From: Metellina segmentata
Lineage: Eukaryota; Arthropoda; Arachnida; Araneae; Tetragnathidae
Length of the DNA: 64,000 nt
Direction of reading: 5' to 3'
Assembly (NCBI GenBank): GCA_947359465.1
Contig: OX375873.1
Location: forward strand, 95,343,478 to 95,407,477
Under the pieces are notes generated by a model, which ran no database searches, was not told the DNA's origin, and saw only the letters and a list, made by a program, of their open reading frames with translations. The first letter of the stretch is position 1, and each line of letters opens with the position of its first letter. Of this stretch, positions 54,791-64,000 are shown one piece after another. Made by a program: the position numbers and the translations under genes.

Positions 54791-55328
54791 AAGTATCGAT
54801 ACAGTATCAATCCTCTCTAGTAAGCATTTGAGCTTTCATAATGAGTGACGAAGAGGATCATTCAATACCAGGCAATTCAAAGCGAGCTAAATTTTAAAAT
54901 TGCAATGAATCTAGATAAAAGTGAAGTGAGAGATTCTAATAAAAATTTACTTTTTTTTAACAGGCGATACATTATTCCATCATTATGTAATAGCATTTGA
55001 TATTTGACTGTATATATATATTTACCTAATTTTGAATCTTGTTTTCACTTGTTTATGAATTTTTAATATTTAATTAATTAATAATAAATTAATAATAATG
55101 TATAAAAAGTTAATAATTAAGTAAATATAATAAATAATGTATAATAAGCTAATAATTAAATAAATAATGTTTTATAAATATTATGAAATACCATTTTACA
55201 TTTGACTGTATTTTTATTTACCTACTTTTGAAACTTATGTCTATTTTTTTATTTAAGTATATTTAATGTTTAATTAATGTATTAAAAATTAATAGCATTT
55301 AATTATCAATATTTAATAATATTCTACA
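54791..55328. other. Very AT-rich, low-complexity sequence
   Basis: 55060-55320 consists largely of TAAT/ATTA repeats without a fixed period. Confidence 0.6.
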
Positions 55329-56192
55329 CTAGTCACTGCGTGGCCAGCACAGCGTTGCCCGTTCTATTCTATAACAGCCATAACGGCGTTGCCAAATTCG
55401 AATTGTGAAGAGATCCAATCGTAGTGACGCCACAATCTCTTGCCAAAATATAAATATTTAATTGAAAAATTAGTCATTAAAAGAAAATCAAATGTATAAG
55501 GTATCTATCTGGTGTAAAATTTTCCGCAAACTTAAAAACCGTTGAAATTTTCAATCCATCTTTAACGATCCCGATTTTACAAAAAAGAACTAAACAATGC
55601 CTGTCAAAATGTTTTTTTATTTCTTTTGCTTTCCTTAGCTGTGGAATCGTTTGAGCGCAGGAAATGGACTCTGATTGCTCGAAGCTGGATTCAAGCAGGG
55701 GTCATTCTTCGCAGAGGCGTTCTATTGCAAAAAAATATAAAAGTTACAATTTAAAAATAATTTAAAGAAAATCATGTTTTTAGGTATTAATCTACTGTGA
55801 GATTTTCCGCAGATTTCAAAACCGTTGAAATTTTTGCTCTATCTTTAACTATCTAGGAGATAGAAAAAAGAACTCATAACTTCAGTTAAAACTTTATTTC
55901 TATTTTTTCGTCGGCTGAAATCGTTCCTCCGCAAAATCAAACGGAAACTGAAAAAATAAATTTATAATCTGTCATCTCACCATGGTGTTGCCATTCTAAA
56001 AAAACAATAACAATATTAAATGCCCATTAAATGAATTTTAAACTGTTCTAGAATGAATTTTAAAACTCAGGCTTTGCAGAAAAATCGCAATAAATTCGGA
56101 CACCTGTGTGCCGGTCCCATTATTGTAAGTACCATAGATTCGTTGGGAACGTGCACATATACAAACAAACACTTCTTTTTATAATAGTAGAT
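55329..56192 (+). mobile_element. Putative non-autonomous element, ACTAG start, internally duplicated
   Basis: Begins ACTAGTCACTGCGTGGCCAG...GCGTTGCCCG and ends ACAAACAAACACTTC...AATAGTAGATATT, an end shared with 17250-17281. Inside, GATTTTCCGCARATTT/AAACCGTTGAAATTTT occurs at about 55520 and 55803, part of a ~282 bp tandem duplication (roughly 55443-55727 and 55728-56000). No coding capacity. Confidence 0.5.
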
Positions 56193-57293
56193 ATTAATAT
56201 TTCTGCAATATGTGCGATTTTGTAATTTTCCAAAAATAATCACACTTTTACTTACTTTTCTGTAGTTTAATAACTATGGACCGCAGAAAAAAAAACATCA
56301 ATACAATAGCTATAGAAAGTTTTATTGTCTATAATATTGGTATTAAGTACTTTGCTGTGCGATGCATAGAAACAGATATTGAGCGAAAACTGAAAAAGGT
56401 CCGATAATTTCGACGTTTTTTCAATATAACTCTGCTTGCACAGGGCTTTCGTTTCTGCAAACTTGGTTTTTTACTAGTGGCCTTGATTACTACAACATAT
56501 CCAAAAGTTAAAAATACTCAACCTTTTGCAAGGAACCCCGTATAATTTGACTGGGCCACATAATGAGTTCAGATTAAAACTTTTTGGATTGATAATGTAA
56601 AGCAGTCGTCCGTTCAATGATCCTTTTTAAAGAAATTTCAAAATCACAAATACTTCACCTCTGTTATACTGAATTATAAATTCAATATTGTAGCAAGAAA
56701 CTCCATTGCCAATGTGGAAATTAGTATATAATTGTGAATGATTGCGAATGCACTATTAATTCTGGGTTGATCAAGCATTAATCATATTGGCAGATCGTGC
56801 TTTCATGTCAGGTTACCTTAAAAAGTAGCCTACCGTTACATTCAAAGCAAAAGTGTACCCATTACAAATTACAATAATAAGATGTCGATCATATTGGTTT
56901 CTACATCATTCAATTCAATAATTCGGGTTACGAGCTTAGTCTACTTTTGTGAACTCATGCAGCTCAACAATCTACTGCTCGTTAAACAATATTTAGCCAA
57001 GAGTAACACAACAAAATGTTTTATTGGCAAGATGAAAAATTGAATATTACTTAAAACACATTTAGAAAATTTTTTCTTAGTTAATAATTAATTTATTCTT
57101 TGCTTGATGCAACTAATTTCTATGTACTAGCTATGATATTTATAAAGTTAAATTCTGCATCTAAGTATACATCCCATCTCATGTACAAGTATCACATTCG
57201 TTAATGAAACATTTTTACATTATTTTGCCCAACTCGTATTTTTCATATGTTTTTAGAGCATGAGTGACAAAGCTTTTATCCGTTTGAAGATTT
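56193..57293. other. AT-rich sequence, nothing recognised
   Basis: No repeat family or exon was seen. Confidence 0.5.
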
Positions 57294-57602
57294 GGTAGGT
57301 AATTTAATTAGCGTCGCACTGGAAAAACATCATGGGCCATGGGCGACGGTCCGGGATCCAACCCGAAGAGAAAGATTCACGGATAGCATGTAATTTTGAA
57401 CCACGGTCAGATGACGAGGTCACAATTGAGTTGGAAGTTCCCTCTCCAAACAACCACACCACGCCAACATAAGGACATTTGAGGTCACGAAGGATTTAAC
57501 ATGCACCGTCCCCCCCTGTTTACACGACGTTCTTGGTTTGATTCCTACTCACAACCCTCCGGTTTCTAATCCGTTACTCTTCCTAATGGGATTCCGCGGC
57601 CT
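57294..57602 (-). repeat. SINE family S1, minus strand, full length
   Basis: Tail GTAGGTAATTTAATTAGCGTC at left, GGTCCGGGATCCAACCC, GGTCAGATGACGAGGTCAC, CCACACCACGCCAAC, TTTGAGGTCACGA, and head at right with CTCACAACCCTCCGG and CTCTTCCTAATGGGATTCCG. About 8 bases of the B-box region are missing (GATTCCTACTCACAACC). Confidence 0.85.
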
Positions 57603-57844
57603 GCTCTGTCTCTGAAGAATTTTCCATTTTAGATTCGTGTCAAATATGCTCGGACCAGTAACAGATTTTTAAGCCACAAACCTTTATACTATTTCAAATA
57701 TATTTTCCGATACATACTCTGCTATGAGAGCCATTTCAAATCAATTTCGATTTCATCTGAAAAGACTCGAAACATAATTAACATCGCAATATCCATAATA
57801 TTTCAAACCTACAAAGGTTCGTTACCTAAACCATTTTTTATTAC

Positions 57845-58410
57845 ACTAGGGGCTCCGCCCTCTGCTCGCTTACGCTAGCTTTTGATTGCATCATATTTAT
57901 TTATTAACCAATTTCAAAAATAATCATACCTTAAGAAAAAATACATTTCAAGGTATACTGCAATATTTTCAAATTTAAAAACTAATAGTAATAAGATATA
58001 GATATGACAGTTTAAAAAAAAAACGAAAGTGTCCCGATTTTTCTTGAATTTAAAAAAAACATTATCAGGAACCAGTTTGAAATTTCTAAAAAAACTCGAC
58101 GAGTTGCAAAAATTTACGTATAGAGGTACTCCGTAAAAAAAACTCACGGCTAAAGACTGAAAATTTGTTTGTGTTTTGCTAACTCGCAGTAGAAATTTCG
58201 CTCTTTCAACTTTGACACTTAATAAACTTTAAACTAATAGCCGCATCGGAAAAAAATCTTCTTCGTCGTGTTGCGTGGACATTTTTGAACAAACAATGTT
58301 AATTTGGTAATTTTCTGAACCGTACTTTCTCGGCAAACCGTCTAAGAATCGCGCGAAAAACGCAAGTTTTCAATCCTGCGGTAGCGGCGGTAACATTTTT
58401 TTAATATAGA
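57845..58410 (+). mobile_element. Putative non-autonomous element with ACTAGGGG start
   Basis: Starts ACTAGGGGCTCCGCCCTCTGC followed by CTCGCTTACGCTAGC, very like 59055. A TTTTTTTAATATAGAG at 58395-58410 may be the 3' end by analogy with the TATATAGAT ends. The GGGGCTCCGCCC stem could form a hairpin. No ORF of note. Confidence 0.4.
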
Positions 58411-58489
58411 GAGACATATCGTTGTATAAGCAGTGTCTAAGTGGAATGAAATAAGATTGAAAAAAATTACAGTTTCCCACTAAACTCAT

Positions 58490-58690
58490 TAAGGTTAGTT
58501 GTTTGGGGGTTTCTGGTGAAAGTTGCGTCAAACACAAGACATCCAACTTCAGGTAATGGTCAAGCACAACGAAATATTTATTGACACACGAGAGAGAAAT
58601 ACACGCACGATAAGCTGCAGTAATCGAACCTGAATCTCCTATAGCTCTTAAATTGCTAGCGCGTTGGGGAAGACTATTTATCCACGGTGG
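58490..58690 (-). repeat. S4-like repeat, minus strand
   Basis: AAGGTTAGTTGTTTGGGGGTTTC, GCGTCAAACACAAGAC, GAAATACACGCACGATAAGC, then TAATCGAACCTGAATC (reverse B box GATTCAGGTTCGATTAC, 58621-58637) and GCTAGCGCGTTGGGGAAGAC. Good overall agreement with S4 at 29003. Confidence 0.6.
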
Positions 58691-59054
58691 ACCCGTAAAC
58701 CTGATTAAACTATGTATTTTCCTAGTATCTTTAATAACCTATGTTCAGATCAATAAATTGAACTTTTGAATACCCATCACTATTCTAGAGGCATTCATTC
58801 ACACACTGCTCAAAATTGAATGAATGCCTTGATAGTGTTGAACGTTGTAAGGAAACTTTCAGAGAGACAGCCCCCATTCTTTACTTAGTGTGAAATTATA
58901 GACATGAAATATAAGTAGACAGACATTGCTATTGAGAAGAGCTTCGAAAATTGTGATCCACATGTAGACTAGTAGTTAAGTGACATCTCTGTGAAAAATA
59001 GACTAAGTTGGCCAATTTGGCATACCATTGCCTCATTTGGCGATTTTATATCTT

Positions 59055-59707
59055 ACTAGGGGGCCTGTCCCCTGCTCACTAACGCTCGCCAACCCCCGGA
59101 GGATTGCTTCGCAATCCTCATTGGTTCGCTGCGCGAACCTATGCTCGCTTCGCTCGCCTCAATGAAGACATGTGTCCTAGCAGAAGGGATTGTTTACAAA
59201 ATATGTTACCAAAAAAATGTTTTTCAAATCTAAATTTGCTGTATTACAGAAAAAATATATACAGTATCTCTAAAATCAGAATTCAAATGAAAACTTTGTG
59301 CAAATTTTGACTCTAAATGTGAGCGTTGCTTTGGAAATTGAATACCCAGCATGTTGTTTGTGTGTACATTTTCCCAGCACTCAAACTACCCACACTTTTT
59401 CATTGAGTTTGTTGCCGAAAGTTGTAGTGCAAGCGTCTTGTTGATCAATGTTTGTTGGCCGTGAAAAGGACCGTTTTTTAAATGGCCCTGAAAAGATCCT
59501 CCGCTTTCTTTGATTTCTATTATAAACTAACTGCAACAGCTCATTAAAATTTCCTTTTTTTTTTTCAATAAAATTTCATCCGATAACGCTATAAATTCAA
59601 TCGATGCGCGAGACTTCGCGATAAACAAACAATCGTACAGTGTTGCCAAAACGCGATTACAAATAACGTCTTTTTTGCGTGCCACGTAAGAGAATTATAT
59701 ATATAGA
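59055..59707 (+). mobile_element. Putative non-autonomous element with a hairpin-rich start
   Basis: Starts ACTAGGGGGCCTGTCCCCTGC and ends GAATTATATATATAGATG. Within the first 110 bp three hairpins follow each other: GAGGATTGC-TTC-GCAATCCTC (59099-59119), GGTTCGC-TGC-GCGAACC (59123-59139) and GCTCGC-TTC-GCTCGC-like (59143-59157, imperfect pairing). The body has no coding signal. Confidence 0.5.
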
Positions 59708-61623
59708 TGAAAGGTAGATATGGTGAGTGCGCATTTCTAAAGAGTGGCAAGAAAAATGGTGAAATTGCCTAAATCTACTTCTTTGTAGTGCAGGCCAATC
59801 AGATGATCAATCAATGGATGGTTGTCTTCTCCCGTACCGTGGTTCAATCAAATGGTGGGTGTTCGCTACCACACGATGGACGAAAGTAGCCTAAGAGTCA
59901 TGTTGATATTAGTTTTGTTCATGACTCTGGGTACATTAAAAAGTTGTCATTGCACATTCTATATTTATTCTGTATGTGAAATTGGAACGTTACACAGAAC
60001 CAGCATCATATAGGTTCGATGGCATAATCTCGATCTCCTGGCACAGAAGAAGTAATACACCCGATATTCAACACAAACGCACTATCTGGCCTTAATGTGT
60101 CTCATTTTATAGTGTGGAGAATATTACTCGAAATAAATTTACATCTTTTTTATCCGAAATCTTAATGCGGAACAAAAATGTCTTGATTCCTTATGATGTA
60201 ACAACTATGTGCAATAACAATCTTTAATAATTACTTTAGATTTCAGATGCTATATGTCCGTCCTCATTCGTCTTAGGCACAGAAACAGACATGATATTGA
60301 TTCAACGGTGATCTATAAGCTCTTTTTTCATAAAAGAGGTCCTACGCCAGGTATTTAATACAATCCAATTACAAAAATACGATTAAATACACAGTGTCTT
60401 AGTGCGACTCTCCCTACCATATGGAAAATATTTCACAAAGGAAATTTACATCTTTTTCATATGAATCTTCATGCTGAACTAAAATGTTTTGAGCCCATAT
60501 GATGCGAGTACTAGGCAGAATAACAATCTAAACTTGAGAATTCAGATGCCACATGCTCATTTGTCTTGGACAAGTCACGCATTCGTCCAACATCAGTCCA
60601 GCGACACTAAATTGACTGAAATATGCACGAGTCTAGACATGTTTTCTTTACTGAGTCACATGCGTATGCTTTTTACTCTAATGTGTAGTGGCTCTTAGAC
60701 GTTCAACGAACTTTCGGTTTTAATAAGTTAACCAAACGCCGACTCATCATGTTCATGTGTCTACTTAAAGAATAAAATTCGTCAGTCATTCAACCTGGGA
60801 AATTATTATGTAAGGGATTAATCTAAAAAATTACCGCATCAGACACTATTTATATATCTACATGATAGTAAAATAAGCTTTAAACCACATACGACATAGG
60901 TGAAGGAACCTCCCTTTTGGGTTTATGCTATTCAAGCTTCAAAGATAAAGGGAGATCACAAATGAATACAAAACACTCAGCGAACTGATAAACCTATTTT
61001 CAACGTAAGATATATTTTCAAGAAAAACAGAAAAGTGAATGATTACCCGTTTCTTTTCTATCTTAGAGAAATTCCCTATCATCGTTGTCAGTGATAATGG
61101 TATATCGCATCTACTACGAAGAAAGGAGCTACCTTTTTGGATGTGACGGATAGAAGAATGGGAAAGATTTGATATATATATCAGATTGAAACTTAACAGT
61201 CAGTTAAAGACGCGCATTTCCTTTTTTTCCTTCTGTTGGAAATATAAAAAATGTATGTAGAAAGGGCGATAAACAAACAGTTTATCTTCAGATACTAATT
61301 ACTAGTTACATCTAAGTTGAATAAGAATTAGTTCATTCCAAAAAATAAGTTGAAAGTTTAAATTATCTGTACCGAGAACTTTCAGTTTTCTTCTTTACTC
61401 TCTTTTATTTGCGTGATTTTAATGGGTATTGATACAAAGAAAAGGACAACTGTAATGCCAACTAGTTGAATATAAATATTAATGACGAATATCTTAGACC
61501 TCACAATATATAATTACCGTTTTTGAAAACTCACAGACAAGTTTAAAGGCAGACCTTTTTGTAATATTGATAATATATGGGAAAACTAAATGTAGGCAAC
61601 CATGCACCAATAACTTCAATATA
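59708..61623. other. No feature recognised
   Basis: AT-rich; short ORFs without motifs. Confidence 0.5.
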
Positions 61624-61932
61624 TGTAGTTAGTTGAATTAACGTTGCTCTATAGAAACACTTTGGGCTATTGGTGACGGGCTGAGATCAATACTGAAAGG
61701 AAAGATCCGAAGTCAACATCTCTTAATATTGAACCTCAGATGACGATGTCCTACTTGAGCTGGAACCCCATTATCCAAACTTCTACACCACGCTAACATG
61801 AGGACATTTGAGGCCTTGACAGATTCAACGTGCACCAGCAATCACTTGGACGACGGTCTTTGGTTGGATCGAGTTTCGAGCTTGCAACAATTACCTATCC
61901 TCTACGCTTCCAATCGCGCTACCGTGGAGCCC
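61624..61932 (-). repeat. SINE family S1, minus strand, full length
   Basis: Tail GTAGTTAGTTGAATTAACGTTGC at left, then GGGCTATTGGTGACGGGC, CTCAGATGACGATG, ACACCACGCTAACATGAGGAC, TTTGAGGCCTTGACAGATTC, and the head at right: GATCGAGTTTCGAGCTTGC and CTTCCAATCGCGCTACCGTGG. Confidence 0.83.
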
Positions 61933-64000
61933 AATAATTTTAAGAATGCTCTCAATAAGATGTTAAAAGTTGAAATTAAGATAATGGAATACATTTTGAA
62001 TATATTTATCGAAATTTTTATAAAAAACTAAATATAAAAACAACCCTTTTTTAAACATAATATTGCATAAAAGCCTGTACCTGTGGTATCCGTGGCAATA
62101 CTTATTTTATTTATCTTTTATTTTCAATTTATTTGCCAATCTAATTTTACCTTATGTTTTTGTAAAGAAGTATTCTTAAAAAGGAAATAAACGCTCTTCT
62201 GACCTGTTTACATGACTGTTAGATTTATCGATGTTATTGCTCTGCGATCTATAAAAACCATTGAAACGGCAAGTCGATCAGAAAATTTCAATCTGATTGG
62301 CCGATTGTAAAGTTTCTCAAAAATAAAACAAGCGCACGACCAACTGGTTTCAATATCTATCCATTCTGTCTAAATAGGAAGTACCCAAATAAGGTTCACG
62401 GCATGCTAAACCCATTACCACGTGAGCCTGACCTCCGCTAGTATAAAGACGTATCCCAAGATAATGCTCTGATGACTGATTGTGATGTCAGCAAGAAAGT
62501 AGGCGAACAACACACTTGTGGGCGGATGTGCAGAGCGAATTAGATTCGGTTCGAACACACGAACACAAACAGCAAAAAACACACTCAACTTAAAAAATAA
62601 AAATGTAATGAATAGGCCCCGGACTTAGAATGACCCCCGAGCTTGGAGTTCAATTGTTTCTCTCACCAGGAGTTTTTGGGGTTGATGAATTACGGAGCAC
62701 AACAAATGTCCTTCTTCACTTACGGTTCAGTTATTAATGGACGTTGTAAAATAGACAATTAACTTCCAGTTATCTATATGAAGATTACCTATAAAGTAGG
62801 AATAGTGTTATGTCTGTGTGCTGAAATCGAGAGTTGATTTTCCAGCGGTCAGTTTCATTAGAATGATAAATGGCCATGGTAGCTTATTTGAAAAATTAGT
62901 TGGCTGAATTGGTTTCAGATTGATGAACTGCAAACAATGTTGTGTAATGAAGAATCAATATCCTCCATAACGTCTCGAGAGTTTCATTAATTGCCTTTCA
63001 ACAGGTTGTGGCCACCTTTGTAACCAATTAATAGAATGCGATGATTAAGGATTCGGGAACTTTCTAACTTAAGTTTTAAATCGAATGCTACATATTATTT
63101 TTTTCAACATACTAGATATGTGTACAGTTTTAACCAGGTTAGTCATTAAACTGTCAAAACCAATTGAGGTCAAGCTCAATCATTTGAACTTAGTTGATGA
63201 CAACAATGATAACACCAATATGTTTTGCTCCTAAAAGAGAAAAATCGGAAAATAATAGATTTAACACTTTTTTCATAAATGAATTAACAACACAACAATT
63301 TATAGTTTGGTAGTATTTTATTTTACTTTGTATTATATCATTGAAAAGAATACATTCACGACACATTTTCTAAAGAAACTAAATCTTTTAGGATAATGCA
63401 ATTTCAACTATAACTTTCACATAGAAAACTTCGAAAGGCTTTTGAAAAACAACGCAATTAAGAGCTATTTATCTCAAAGTATTTAGAAAGAACTTAACGT
63501 TCAAGTGTCAAACTTGCATTTTTTTCACAATATTAAAATAATACATAATGAACTCCAAGCATTTTAGGTCACAGCCTTGAAACAGTTTATCATCTTGAAT
63601 CTCTGTACAAATATATAAAATTAATGTAACACAAATAAAAAAGTTTCCTTATTTCCTAATCCATTGGATTGATTTGTAGTTCTGTTCAAATAGTTGATTT
63701 AATCCACTCGCGTTATAGCAGAAACAGTTTCTTTTTAGAACTTTATTGACTCTTATAAATAAAGTGAAGAGATAAATCCTTTTATTACCATTGTAAACTC
63801 GTAACTGCTACAACTTGTAACGTTTTGTTTTGAATAAATTTTCAGTAAAATTTTTTAACAAAACTCTTCTCGTTTTTAGGAGGCCACCTTACAACATTAC
63901 TCCATTGTGTCAACATCTTCATCGAAATATAAAGAAACAAAGCACTCCGAGTCATTAATCCATCAACTCGAAACAATATCACATTACCCAGACACTATCC
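61933..64000. other. AT-rich sequence, nothing recognised
   Basis: No repeat of the window's families. Around 62400-62600 the composition is more balanced, with CCACGTGAG and GTATAAAGACG (a TATA-like string at about 62440), which could be a promoter but has no recognised coding sequence downstream in the window. Confidence 0.4.

Noticed and set aside
62430..62470. TATA-box promoter
   Set aside because: A single TATAAA-like string in AT-rich DNA with no downstream exon is not enough.

Overview
This window looks like a gene-poor piece of an arthropod nuclear genome, most likely a chelicerate such as a spider. That assignment is an inference: the DNA is AT-rich, has no operon-like gene packing, and is full of tRNA-derived SINE-like repeats and decayed Tc1/mariner transposases of types I associate with spider genomes. 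I found no complete host gene, no rRNA, no functional tRNA gene and no CRISPR array. Most open reading frames are chance ORFs or fragments of mobile elements.

Layout. 1-10 kb: a decayed Tc1 transposase (1.5-2.9 kb), the first copies of a palindromic GATATC-module repeat with TTAA ends (3.9 kb, 5.4-5.9 kb), SINEs and a diverged repeat at 7.5 kb. 10-21 kb: mostly anonymous AT-rich DNA with scattered SINEs and a ~1.6 kb element ending in a CAGA microsatellite. 21-33 kb: two nested insertions into palindromic repeats (a 5'-truncated LINE at 21.4 kb, a 303 bp MITE at 22.9 kb), a ~470 bp-spaced duplication at 28-29 kb, a 21 bp minisatellite at 31.5 kb, a CpG-rich block with two YY1/Pho-like motifs at 32.2-32.7 kb and a ten-unit array of the palindromic module at 32.7-33.2 kb. 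33-43 kb: four Tc1/mariner copies from four subfamilies, one with a perfect 29 bp terminal inverted repeat. 43-64 kb: SINEs in both orientations (including a ~1 kb inverted pair at 52.7-53.7 kb), a minus-strand LINE RNase H fragment at 48.4-49.2 kb, an unexplained pair of overlapping ORFs at 49.3-50.0 kb, and several non-autonomous elements that start with ACTAG.

How the parts relate. Nothing here forms a pathway. The window is a stratified record of transposition. The strongest structural themes are (1) a repeat family with TTAA-CCCT/AGGG-TTAA ends built from ~46 bp modules centred on GACGAGATATCTCGTC, with at least nine copies, and (2) SINEs that appear to combine two tRNA-like heads with different bodies. 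The two LINE fragments appear to belong to one Jockey/I-like family.
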